DNA from: Muricoccus nepalensis
Lineage (GTDB): Bacteria > Pseudomonadota > Alphaproteobacteria > Acetobacterales > Acetobacteraceae
Length of the DNA: 56,549 nucleotides
Assembly: GCF_006438825.1 (NCBI RefSeq)
Contig: NZ_RCZP01000033.1
Span: 1-56,549 of the forward strand
Direction of reading: 5' to 3'
A program made the translations under genes and the position numbers. The notes under the pieces are model-generated. The model ran no database searches and was not told the DNA's origin. It worked only from the letters and a program-made list of their open reading frames with translations. Position 1 is the first letter of the stretch. The number at the start of each line of letters is the position of its first letter. Below are positions 35,913 to 45,315 of the stretch, in pieces.

Positions 35913-36677
35913 TCAGGCCTGGGGCGGCTGGCCGTTGGAAGCGGAGAGGCCGCCGTCCACGGGCAGGTTCACGCCGGTGACGAAGCGGGCGTCGGGGCCG
36001 GCGAGGAAGGCGATGACGTCGGCCACCTCCTCCGGGTCGGCGGCGCGGCCGAGGGGGATGCGCTCGGCGAACTTCGCCATCAGGGCCGCGTCCGACAGCA
36101 TGTCCTTCGTCATCTCGCTGACGGTCAGGCTCGGCGCCACGGCGTTCACGCGCACCCCGTGGCGGCCGAGCTCGAGGGCGAGCGCGCGGGTGAGGTTCGT
36201 CACCGCGCCCTTGGCGGCGTTGTAGACCGCCATGTTCCAGTCGCCCCCGAGGCCGGAGACGGAGGAGGTGTTGACGATGCATCCCCGCGTCGCGACGAGG
36301 GGTGGGATGGCGGCGCGGCAGAGGAAGAAGACGCCGTCGAGGTCGGTGCCCATGACGCGGCGCCAGTCGGCGGTCGTGGCCTCGGCCAGCGGCCCCGTGA
36401 CGGCGGTGCCGGCGTTGTTGACGAGCACGTCGAGGCGCCCGAAGCGCTCCAGCGCGCGGTTGACGAGGAAGACCGCCTGCCCCTCGTCCGCGACGTCGGT
36501 CGCGACGGCCAGGGTGCGCTCGGCGGGCAGGCCGGACGCGACGCGGGCGAGCTTCGCCTCCGTGCGGCCGGCGAGCACCACGGCGTGGCCGTCGGCGGCG
36601 AAGCGGCGGGCGGTCGCCTCGCCGATGCCCGACCCCGCCCCGGTGACAATGACGACCTTGCCCTCGAACGCGGCCAT
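35913..36677 (-). CDS. SDR family NAD(P)-dependent oxidoreductase
   Basis: A 254-residue classical short-chain dehydrogenase. Cofactor loop TGAGSGIG (12-19), LVNNAG (about 86-91), catalytic Ser in NTSSVSGLGG and YxxxK in VYNAAKGAV, and the C-terminal PVDGG of the classical group. It oxidises or reduces an alcohol/ketone; the substrate cannot be told from sequence. Downstream on the same strand is no obvious partner, so the pathway is unknown. The ATG at 36677 follows GAGGAG (minus strand) upstream. Confidence 0.9.
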   Translation of the reverse strand: MAAFEGKVVIVTGAGSGIGEATARRFAADGHAVVLAGRTEAKLARVASGLPAERTLAVATDVADEGQAVFLVNRALERFGRLDVLVNNAGTAVTGPLAEATTADWRRVMGTDLDGVFFLCRAAIPPLVATRGCIVNTSSVSGLGGDWNMAVYNAAKGAVTNLTRALALELGRHGVRVNAVAPSLTVSEMTKDMLSDAALMAKFAERIPLGRAADPEEVADVIAFLAGPDARFVTGVNLPVDGGLSASNGQPPQA

Positions 36678-36747
36678 GCTGGCCTCCTCTGTGGTCCGTG
36701 GTCCGGAACGCGCGGGAGGGCGCCTGGGTGTCGCGGCCGCGCGCCGG

Positions 36748-37029
36748 TCAGCGCGCCGTCGCGCGGCCGAGGGCGAAGCCGCCCAGGAGGGCGCCGAGGA
36801 TCACCGCCCAGACGTCGCCGAGCACCGCGGCGGCGATGGGCAGGAGGACGAGGACCGCGAGGACGAGGAGGGCGACGGCGAGCCAGGAGGGGCCGCCCCC
36901 CCAGGCCCGCCGGGCCAGGCTCTGGCCGAGCGCGCCCTTCCCGCGGGGGGCGCGCGCCGGGCGGGCGGGCGCCTTGCCGCGGGGCCGGGCGGCGGGGCGG
37001 GGCTCGGGCTTGGCGGGCGTCCGGGCCAT
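36748..37029 (-). CDS. small basic protein with C-terminal membrane hairpin
   Basis: A 93-residue protein. The first 45 residues are basic and Pro/Ala/Arg-rich, and two hydrophobic stretches follow (LAVALLVLAVLVLLPIAAAV about 51-70 and VWAVILGALLGGFALG about 73-90), so a two-helix inner-membrane protein with a basic cytoplasmic tail is predicted. No family recognised. It begins ten bases after the thyX stop on the same strand, so co-transcription with thyX is likely. Low-complexity sequence makes the call less sure. Confidence 0.55.
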   Translation of the reverse strand: MARTPAKPEPRPAARPRGKAPARPARAPRGKGALGQSLARRAWGGGPSWLAVALLVLAVLVLLPIAAAVLGDVWAVILGALLGGFALGRATAR

Positions 37030-37039
37030 GGACGGGGCG

Positions 37040-37978
37040 TCAGGCCTCGCGGCCGAGCATGGCCATCAGCTCCCGCCACTCCCGCTTCGACAGCCCGCTG
37101 CCCTCCTGCCGCGGGTCGGCGCCGGCGGCGATGCCGCGGACGACCGCGAGCATCTGGGCGGACAGGGTGACGGCGCCCTGGCGGTAGTCGCGGAAGGCCT
37201 CGTGGACGAGGGGGACCCAGGCCTTGACGGTGTCCAGCATGGCGTCGGCGTAGACGCGGATCTCGTACTGCGCGTGGGAATCGGCGCGGAGCGCGAGGAA
37301 GTTCAGGAGGTTGTGCAGGTCCGCCTTCCAGTACCACTGGGTATAGGCGTTGAGCGTGAGGTTCATGCGGGCGAGCTCGCGGGCGAGGCCGGTGCGGCCC
37401 TCCTCGATGACGCGGCCCTCGGCGTCCTCGTTCAGCATCTCGAGGTAGTGGTCGTAGTTGCGGGTCGCGTCCTCGCGCAGGAGGTCCAGCACATGGGCGG
37501 CCTGGTCGCCCTCCAGCACGGCGCCGCGGCCCTGGCGGTTGACGGCGGACTGGGCGGCCAGCTGCTCCGGCGCGGGAAGGTAGAACTCGCGGTCGAGGAT
37601 GGAGTAGCGGGCCGAGTACTCGTTGATGTTCGCCATGCGGTGGCGGATCCACTGCCGCGCCACGAAGATGGGCAGCTTCACGTGGTACTTGATCTCGCAC
37701 ATCTCGAAGGGCGTGGAGTGGCGGTGGCGCATGAGGTAGCGGATGAGGCCGCGGTCCTCGTTGGCGGCCCGCGTGCCGCGGCCGTAGGAGACGCGGGCGG
37801 CCTGCACCACCGCGCTGTCGTCGCCCATATAGTCCACCACGCGGACGAAGCCGTGGTCGAGGACGGGGAGCGGGCGGAAGAGCATCGCCTCCAGCCCCGG
37901 GGAGACGGGGCGGCGGGTCTCGTGGCGCTGCGCCTCGGCCTCGGCCAGCTCCTGCCGCTGGGTTTCCGTCAGTTCCAT
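37040..37978 (-). CDS. thyX: flavin-dependent thymidylate synthase ThyX
   Basis: A 312-residue ThyX. The diagnostic RHRx7S motif is [11 protein letters not shown] (112-122), and the flanking [18 protein letters not shown] holds other conserved residues. ThyX makes dTMP from dUMP with methylenetetrahydrofolate, using FAD and NADPH, and replaces ThyA in organisms lacking it. The start [14 protein letters not shown] at 37978 was chosen over the far longer open frame upstream, which overlaps a forward gene. The small membrane protein follows immediately downstream. Confidence 0.97.
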   Translation of the reverse strand: MELTETQRQELAEAEAQRHETRRPVSPGLEAMLFRPLPVLDHGFVRVVDYMGDDSAVVQAARVSYGRGTRAANEDRGLIRYLMRHRHSTPFEMCEIKYHVKLPIFVARQWIRHRMANINEYSARYSILDREFYLPAPEQLAAQSAVNRQGRGAVLEGDQAAHVLDLLREDATRNYDHYLEMLNEDAEGRVIEEGRTGLARELARMNLTLNAYTQWYWKADLHNLLNFLALRADSHAQYEIRVYADAMLDTVKAWVPLVHEAFRDYRQGAVTLSAQMLAVVRGIAAGADPRQEGSGLSKREWRELMAMLGREA

Positions 37979-38164
37979 CGCGCGATCCCCCGGCGGCCGC
38001 CACCGTGGCCGGCGGCACGAGCGGCGGTTTAGCGGCGGCGGGGTGGCGGCGAAAGGTCCGGCGGAGCCTTCCAGGCTCGACGCGCGGAAGGCGCGGCGGG
38101 CATGTTGCCGCGGTGCATGAGCCCCGCGGGTCCACCGCCGGGCCGGAAAGAGGGAGGGGCTGCC

Positions 38165-38749
38165 GTGGCCGATGCCGAGGGGGGCGCGCCCGCGCCGCGG
38201 GGTGGAGGGCGCCGGGCCCTGGTGGCGGGCGTCGCGCTCGCGGCGGCCGGGCCGGTGGCGGGGCCGGTAGCCGCGCAGTCCCCGCCGCCCTACGCGCCGC
38301 CGATGGCCGGGGCGGTGCCGCTGGTGCTGCCGCGGACGGAGTTCGTCTACGAGGCCGTCTGCGACCTCGCGCCGACGATGATGCTGGGAGACTCGCCGCT
38401 CGGCGAGCGGCGGATGGTGCCGATCACCGGCGGCACCTTCGAGGGACCGCGGATCCGGGGGACCGTCCTGCCCGGGGGCGCCGACCGGCAGCTCGTCCGG
38501 CACGACGGGGTGCGGCAGCTCGACGCGCTCTACGAGCTGCGGGCGGAGGACGGGGCGGTGATCACGGTGCGCAACCGCGTGCTGGTGGACGACCCCCAAG
38601 GGGGGCCGCGCTACGCCTTCTCGACGCTGGAGATCACGGCGCCGGAGGGGCCGCACGCCTGGCTGAACCGGGGGGTCTATGTCGGCACCCTCGACAGCCT
38701 GCGCCCGGCGCGGGCGGCGGTCTGCATCCGGGTCTACAAGGTCGTTTGA
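38165..38749 (+). CDS. DUF3237 domain-containing exported protein
   Basis: A 194-residue protein. After a Gly/Arg n-region the hydrophobic stretch [20 protein letters not shown] acts as a signal peptide. The rest is a DUF3237 domain: [50 protein letters not shown] and the C-terminal [10 protein letters not shown]3237 proteins are small beta-barrels of unknown function. I chose the GTG at 38165 because GAGGGAGGGG lies five bases upstream; ATGs at 38102 and 38117 are open but lack a ribosome site. RR before the hydrophobic stretch hints at Tat export but the motif is incomplete. Confidence 0.75.
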   Translation: MADAEGGAPAPRGGGRRALVAGVALAAAGPVAGPVAAQSPPPYAPPMAGAVPLVLPRTEFVYEAVCDLAPTMMLGDSPLGERRMVPITGGTFEGPRIRGTVLPGGADRQLVRHDGVRQLDALYELRAEDGAVITVRNRVLVDDPQGGPRYAFSTLEITAPEGPHAWLNRGVYVGTLDSLRPARAAVCIRVYKVV

Positions 38750-38795
38750 GGGGCGGGCCTGCCCCCTCGCAATCGGGGGGCGACCGCGCTATATG

Positions 38796-39115
38796 GGTCG
38801 GGCCTCCTTCGGGCGGCTATGGCGATAAACGGCTCGTGGAATAAGCGTTGCGGACCCGGGGGCAGTACCCGGCGCCTCCACCATTCCTTCCCCGCCTTAT
38901 CAGCGGGTTCGGCGAAGCCTCCGGGCTTTTCCGAGGGAAGCATGGGGGCGAAACAGGCTCGACGCGCGCGGTAAAGACGTGTCTTTTGCCCGGCATTGTA
39001 CCGCCGTTATCGGGCTAAATCACAAGTGCCAACGATAATGGTCGCGAGACCATGGCGCTCGCTGCCTAGAGATAGGTAAGCGCCGTCCGGGGGGAACGGG
39101 GCAACAGAATCCCCC
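38796..39115 (+). ncRNA. ssrA: tmRNA, circularly permuted two-piece form
   Basis: The acceptor piece comes first (about 38800-38883): T arm CCGGG-GGCAGTA-CCCGG (38856-38872), then CGCCTCC, A and the encoded CCA (38881-38883). A 60-base intervening segment follows, and then the coding piece starts at GGGGGCG (38944). The pairing GGGGGCG with CGCCUCC closes the alanyl acceptor stem, with the G3-U70 wobble that AlaRS recognises (38946 and 38877). Resume codon GCC at 39028 opens the tag frame ending at TAG (39067-39069): 13 codons, ANDNGRETMALAA. Pseudoknot-like sequence follows to about 39115. Outer ends are approximate. A TATATG -10 box at 38790 fits the start. This is the alphaproteobacterial arrangement. 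Confidence 0.92.
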
Positions 39116-39224
39116 CACCTGACGCCCTTCGCCCCCCTCGCTCGCCGCGCTGCTATGCCGCGTTGGGGGGATGTCCTATGAAGGGGGAAATCCCCCCCGG
39201 ACCTGACTTGGACACGACCCGCGC

Positions 39225-39755
39225 ATGAGCGAGCAAGCGCCGCCCCCCGAGAGTTTGCTGCCCTACGACCGCTGGACCGAGGAGGCCATGCGGAACGTGG
39301 CCCTCCGCGCGCTCGAGTTCGCGGCGAGGAACGGCCTGCCGGGGGAGCACCACTTCTACCTCACCTTCCGCACCGACCACCCCGACACGAAGGTGCCGGG
39401 ACACCTGAAGGCCCGCTACCCGCAGGAGATGACGATCGTCCTGCAGCACCAGTTCTGGGACCTGAAGGTGGACCGAGCGGAGGCCAAGATTTCGGTCGGC
39501 CTCTCCTTCGGCGGCGTCGCCTCGACGCTCGTGATCCCCTTCGCGGCCCTCGTCGCCTTCTGGGACCCGCATGTGCGGGTGGGGCTGCGCTTCGGCGAGA
39601 CGAGCGCGGCCGAGGGCGACGCCGAGGCCATGGCGGACCAGGTGGAGGAGGAGGAGGCCCCCCCTTCCCTGCCCGAGGCCCCCGCGCCGAAGCCCGAGAC
39701 CCCCGCCCAGGTCGTGAGCCTGGACGCCTTCCGCCGCCGCCCGACCCGCGAGTAG
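39225..39755 (+). CDS. sspB: SspB family ClpXP protease adaptor
   Basis: A 176-residue alphaproteobacterial SspB. The tag-binding domain spans about 10-125 (LPYDRWTEEAMRNVALRAL, HHFYLTFRTDHPDTKVPGHLK, MTIVLQHQFWDLKV, SVGLSFGGV). An acidic, Pro-rich linker follows, and the C-terminus VVSLDAFRRRP would be the ClpX-docking (XB) peptide. SspB holds ssrA-tagged peptides and delivers them to ClpXP. It starts 110 bases after the tmRNA gene whose product it would recognise. The ATG at 39225 follows weak purines; the longer family start is not available. Confidence 0.95.
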   Translation: MSEQAPPPESLLPYDRWTEEAMRNVALRALEFAARNGLPGEHHFYLTFRTDHPDTKVPGHLKARYPQEMTIVLQHQFWDLKVDRAEAKISVGLSFGGVASTLVIPFAALVAFWDPHVRVGLRFGETSAAEGDAEAMADQVEEEEAPPSLPEAPAPKPETPAQVVSLDAFRRRPTRE

Positions 39756-39776
39756 GGCGGGCCCCGGCCCCTCCCT

Positions 39777-39794
39777 CCCCCGCTGGCGCGGGGG
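39777..39794 (+). terminator. hairpin after sspB
   Basis: CCCCCGC (39777-39783) pairs with GCGGGGG (39788-39794) around TGGC, a perfect seven-base stem 21 bases after the sspB stop. No T-run follows. Confidence 0.5.
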
Positions 39795-39902
39795 CCGGGG
39801 GCGCGCTAAGGGGCACCGTTTCCAAGCAAGGCCCGGCCGCGGCACGCGTGCGGCCGGCCGCGCCGCCCGGACGCGCCGGGCTTCCAGCCGGAGAGCCGCC
39901 CC

Positions 39903-41654
<1,752 letters not shown>

Positions 41655-41664
41655 GGCAGGGCCG

Positions 41665-42054
41665 GTGCGCCGCCTGATCTCCTCCGGCTCCCGCTTCGAG
41701 CGGGAGATCGGCTACTCGCGCGCGGTGGTGGACGGGGACACGGTCTTCGTCTCCGGCACCACCGGCTACGACTACGCGAGCATGACCATCGCCGACGGCG
41801 TCGAGGCGCAGTGCGAGCAGGCGCTGCGCAACATCGAGGCCGCGCTGGCCGAGGCCGGCGCGACGCTGCCCGACATCGTGCGGCTGCTCTTCATCGTGCC
41901 GAACCGGGCGGACTGGGAGCCCTGCTGGCCCATCCTGCGGCGGCACTTTGGCGAGAGCCGCCCGGCCTCCACCCTCATCCACGCGGGGCTGCAGACCGAC
42001 GCCATGCGGATCGAGATCGAGGCCACCGCGCGCCTGTCCCACGCGACCCCCTGA
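41665..42054 (+). CDS. RidA (YjgF) family enamine/imine deaminase
   Basis: A 129-residue RidA-type protein with VVDGDTVFVSGTTGYDY, QCEQALRNIEAALAEAGA, GESRPASTLI with the conserved Arg of the pocket, and the closing MRIEIEATARL. Such trimers hydrolyse 2-aminoacrylate and related enamines that leak from PLP enzymes. The start is GTG at 41665, ten bases after the fumarase stop, so it sits in one transcript with the genes that follow. The PLP enzyme two genes downstream is an attractive source of substrate. Confidence 0.92.
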   Translation: MRRLISSGSRFEREIGYSRAVVDGDTVFVSGTTGYDYASMTIADGVEAQCEQALRNIEAALAEAGATLPDIVRLLFIVPNRADWEPCWPILRRHFGESRPASTLIHAGLQTDAMRIEIEATARLSHATP

Positions 42055-42076
42055 TCCCCTTCTGAGGAAACGACCG

Positions 42077-42484
42077 ATGCGCTTCGCCGTGGACCGCCTG
42101 GACCACCTCGTCATCACCTGCAGCGACGTGGAGACCAGCGCGAACTGGTACCAGCGCGTCCTCGGCATGGAGATGGACAGCTTCGGGCCGCAGAACCGCA
42201 CGGCGCTGCGCTTCGGCGGCCAGAAGATCAACCTCCGCCCGCAGGAGGCGACGCAGGAGGACTGGTTCACGGGGGTGTCGGCCGCGCCCGGCGGCAACGA
42301 CCTCTGCTTCATCGTGACCATGCCGGCCGAGGACGTGGTCTCGCACCTCCGGGAGTGCGGCATCACGATCGAGCTCGGCCCCGTGGAGAAGGCGGGCGCG
42401 CTCGGCACGCTCAACTCCGTCTACTGCCGCGACCCCGACGGGAACCTCATCGAGATCTCCTCCTACGGGGACGCGTCCCTCTGA
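42077..42484 (+). CDS. VOC family metal-dependent enzyme/binding protein
   Basis: A 135-residue vicinal-oxygen-chelate fold protein with the paired beta-alpha-beta-beta-beta pattern: RLDHLVITCSDVETSANWY, FGGQKINL, NDLCFIVTMPAEDV and VYCRDPDGNLIEISSY. The His in DHLV, and the Glu in NLIEIS, are at usual metal-ligand positions. The superfamily covers glyoxalase I, dioxygenases and resistance proteins; the substrate is unknown. The ATG at 42077 follows TGAGGAAACGACC. Its stop overlaps the start of the next gene by one base (TGATG). Confidence 0.88.
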   Translation: MRFAVDRLDHLVITCSDVETSANWYQRVLGMEMDSFGPQNRTALRFGGQKINLRPQEATQEDWFTGVSAAPGGNDLCFIVTMPAEDVVSHLRECGITIELGPVEKAGALGTLNSVYCRDPDGNLIEISSYGDASL

Positions 42485-43602
42485 TGGAGGCGGCCGACAC
42501 GCCGCGGCTGCGGCTCGACCGCGCGCGGCTGGAGGCCAACGCGGCGCGGCTGCGGGCGCGGGCGGCGGCGCTGGGCGTCGCCTTCCGGCCGCACTTCAAG
42601 ACCGCGAAGTCCGTGGAGGTGGCGCGGCTCTCGCACGGGGGCGCGCCGGGGCCGGCGACGGTCTCCACCATGAAGGAGGCGGAGGCGCTGGCCGCGTCCG
42701 AGGCGGCCGCCGACATTCTCCTCGCGGCCACGGCCATCCCCGCGCGCCTGCCGCGGGCCGAGGCGCTGGCGCGCGCGCACGGCACGCGGCTGCTGCTGGT
42801 GGTGGACAGCCCGGAGATGGCGCGGCAGCTCGACGAGGCCGCGACGGCGGCGCACGAGGTGCTGGTCGAGGTCGATTGCGGCGAGCACCGCGCGGGGGTC
42901 CCGCCGGAGGGGGCGCTGGCCGTCGCGCGGGCGATCCACGGGGCGCGCCGCCTGCGGCTCGCGGGCGTGATGACGCACGGGGGCCATTCCTACGCGACCG
43001 ACGATCCCGCGCGCCTGGCCGCGGTGGCGGAGGAGGAGCGGGCGGCGGCGGTCGCGGCGGCGGAGGCCATCCGGGGCGCGGGGATGCCGGCGCCGGTGGT
43101 CTCGGTGGGGTCCACGCCCACGCTGCTGCACGCAAGGCACCTCGAGGGCGTCACCGAGGTGCGGGCGGGGGTCTCGCTCTTCTGGGACCTCGCGCAGATG
43201 TCGCGGGGCCTCTGCGGCTGGGAGGAGCTGGCGCTCTCGGTCGTCTCGACCGTCATCGGGCACAACCGGGCGGCCGGGGCGCTGATCCTGGATGCCGGGG
43301 CGCTGGCGCTGTCGAAGGACGTCACGGCCAACGCCTTCGCGCCCGAGACCGCCTACGGGCGCCTGGCCGACGCGGAGACCGGCGCGGCGCTGCCGCTGCA
43401 CGTGACCATCGTCCACCAGGAGCACGGCACGGTGCCGGTGCCGGACCCCTCCTGGTTCGGGCGGCTGCCGGTGGGCAGCCGGGTGCGGGTCTACCCGAAC
43501 CACGCCTGCCTGACCGCCGCCGGGGGCTACGGCGCCTACGACGTGGTGGACGGCGCGGGGCGGCCGGCCGGGCGCTGGGCGCGGGTGGACGGCTGGCACT
43601 GA
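42484..43602 (+). CDS. D-threonine aldolase / D-serine dehydratase family PLP enzyme
   Basis: A 372-residue member of the fold-type III PLP family that includes metal-activated D-threonine aldolase, D-serine dehydratase (DSD1) and D-threo-3-hydroxyaspartate dehydratase. RPHFKTAKS (35-43) holds the PLP-binding Lys39. GVMTHGGHSY and VSVGSTPTLLHARHLEGVTEVRAGV fit the barrel, and the C-terminal HQEHGTV with YPNHACLT provides His and Cys ligands for the metal. It starts at ATG 42484, overlapping the VOC stop. The context of RidA upstream suggests a dehydratase that releases an enamine rather than an aldolase, but this cannot be settled by sequence. Confidence 0.88.
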   Translation: MEAADTPRLRLDRARLEANAARLRARAAALGVAFRPHFKTAKSVEVARLSHGGAPGPATVSTMKEAEALAASEAAADILLAATAIPARLPRAEALARAHGTRLLLVVDSPEMARQLDEAATAAHEVLVEVDCGEHRAGVPPEGALAVARAIHGARRLRLAGVMTHGGHSYATDDPARLAAVAEEERAAAVAAAEAIRGAGMPAPVVSVGSTPTLLHARHLEGVTEVRAGVSLFWDLAQMSRGLCGWEELALSVVSTVIGHNRAAGALILDAGALALSKDVTANAFAPETAYGRLADAETGAALPLHVTIVHQEHGTVPVPDPSWFGRLPVGSRVRVYPNHACLTAAGGYGAYDVVDGAGRPAGRWARVDGWH

Positions 43603-43673
43603 TCACGCGCTGATCATCGGGCGCCCGCCCCTCACGGGTTGGATGGGCGGGGGCGGTGCCCCAACTGGGCCGC

Positions 43674-45092
43674 ATGTCAGACAGCCAGGCCACCCGCACC
43701 GAAACCGACTCCCTCGGCACGATCGAGATCGCGGCCGACCGTCTCTGGGGCCCGCAGACGGAGCGGGCGCGCCGCCTGTTCCGCATCGGCTCCGAGGTCT
43801 TCCCGCCGCCCCTCATCCGCGCGGTGGGCCTGCAGAAGAGGGCGGCGGCGGAGGCGAACAAGGCGCTGGGCGAGCTGCCCGCCGAGATCGCGGACCCCAT
43901 CATCGCCGCGGCGGGCGAGGTGGCCGCGAACGAGCGCGACGCCGACTTCCCGCTGCCGGTCTGGCAGACCGGCTCCGGCACGCAGACGAACATGAACGCG
44001 AACGAGGTGATCTCGAACCGCGCGAACCAGTCGCTCGGCCAGCCGCTGGGCAGCCGCAAGCCGGTGCACCCCAACGACCACGTCAACCGCGGCCAGTCCT
44101 CCAACGACAGCTTCCCGGCGGTCATGCACGTCGCCGCCGCCGAGGCCGTGACGCGCCGCCTGGTGCCGGGGCTGGAGGCGCTGCACGCCAGCCTGGCGCG
44201 CCGGGCGGAGGAGTGGTCGGGGATCGTCAAGCTCGGCCGCACGCACCTCATGGACGCGGTGCCGGTCACGCTCGGCCAGGAATTCGCGGCCTGGGCGATG
44301 CAGGTGGAGCTCGGCATCATCAGGGTGAAGGCGGCGCTGCCGGACCTGATGCGCCTGCCCCAGGGCGGCACGGCCGCGGGGACGGGGCTGAACACCCACC
44401 CGGACTTCGCCCGCGCCTTCGCGGAGCGGATGGCGGACCTCACCGGCCTGCCCTTCGTGGCCCACCCGAACCCCTTCGAGGGGATGATGGCGCATGACGC
44501 GTTCGTGGCGCTCCAGGGCGCGATGAGCACGGTGGCGGTGTCGCTGACCAAGGTCGCGAACGACGTCCGGCTGCTCGGCTCCGGGCCGCGGGCGGGTTTT
44601 TCCGAGCTGGTGATCCCGGCGGACGGGCTCTCCTCCTCCATCATGCCCGGCAAGACGAACCCGACGCAGTCGGAGGCGCTGACGATGGTCTGCGCGCAGG
44701 TGATGGGGAACACGACGACGGTGACCGTCGCGGGGATGCAGGGCCACCTCGAGCTGAACGTCTTCAAGCCCGTGATCATCCAGGCCGTGCTGCAGTCCGC
44801 GACGCTGCTGGGGGACGCGGCCGAGAGCTTCGCCCGCAACATGGTGGACAAGCTCGAGCCCAACCGGGACCGCATCGCCGAGAACCTCGCCAAGTCCCTC
44901 ATGCTGGTGACGGCGCTGAACCCGCGCATCGGCTACGACAAGGCCGTGCAGATCGGGAAGAAGGCGCTCGCCGAGAACCTGACGCTGCGCGACGCCGCGG
45001 AGAGGCTCGGCCACGTGAAGGGCGAGGACTTCGACCGCTGGGTGCGGCCCGAGGAGATGACGCGCCCGGGGGCGACGCTGGCCGGCGGCTGA
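43674..45092 (+). CDS. fumC: class II fumarate hydratase
   Basis: A 472-residue class II fumarase. The active-site lyase signature is SSSIMPGKTNPTQSE (near 318-332); other pieces are GQSSNDSFP, KLGRTHLMDAVP and GGTAAGTGLNTHPD. It catalyses the same fumarate/malate step as the upstream iron-sulfur enzyme but without a cluster, hence oxygen stable. The ATG at 43674 was chosen because ETDSLGTIEIAADRLWG matches the family N-terminus; a GTG at 43656 is also open with a GGGGG stretch upstream. A ribbon-helix-helix gene follows eight bases after the stop. Confidence 0.96.
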   Translation: MSDSQATRTETDSLGTIEIAADRLWGPQTERARRLFRIGSEVFPPPLIRAVGLQKRAAAEANKALGELPAEIADPIIAAAGEVAANERDADFPLPVWQTGSGTQTNMNANEVISNRANQSLGQPLGSRKPVHPNDHVNRGQSSNDSFPAVMHVAAAEAVTRRLVPGLEALHASLARRAEEWSGIVKLGRTHLMDAVPVTLGQEFAAWAMQVELGIIRVKAALPDLMRLPQGGTAAGTGLNTHPDFARAFAERMADLTGLPFVAHPNPFEGMMAHDAFVALQGAMSTVAVSLTKVANDVRLLGSGPRAGFSELVIPADGLSSSIMPGKTNPTQSEALTMVCAQVMGNTTTVTVAGMQGHLELNVFKPVIIQAVLQSATLLGDAAESFARNMVDKLEPNRDRIAENLAKSLMLVTALNPRIGYDKAVQIGKKALAENLTLRDAAERLGHVKGEDFDRWVRPEEMTRPGATLAGG

Positions 45093-45099
45093 GGCGCGC

Positions 45100-45315
45100 G
45101 TGGCCGGGCACCTCGTGAAGCGGTCCTTCACGCTCGCCGGCCACCGCACCTCGGTGGCGCTGGAGCCGGAGTTCTGGTCGGTGCTGGAGGCGGAGGCGGC
45201 GCGGCGCGGGGAGCCGCTGCTGCGGCTGGTGGCGGCGGCGGACGCGGCGCGGGACGATCCGTCGCTTCCGCTCGCCTCGGCGCTGCGGGTGCTGGCGCTG
45301 CGGGTGGCGCGCTAG
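45100..45315 (+). CDS. small ribbon-helix-helix domain protein
   Basis: A 71-residue protein with the RHH-type pattern: a beta strand KRSFTLAGHRTSVALEP followed by EFWSVLEAEAARRGEPLLRL and a second helix. The family of small CopG-like proteins of this length is often found downstream of fumC in alphaproteobacteria (from memory). It is likely a dimeric DNA- or protein-binding factor; the target is unknown. The GTG start at 45100 is eight bases after the fumC stop. Its stop TAG shares bases with the stop of the AsmA-like gene on the opposite strand. Confidence 0.75.
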   Translation: MAGHLVKRSFTLAGHRTSVALEPEFWSVLEAEAARRGEPLLRLVAAADAARDDPSLPLASALRVLALRVAR

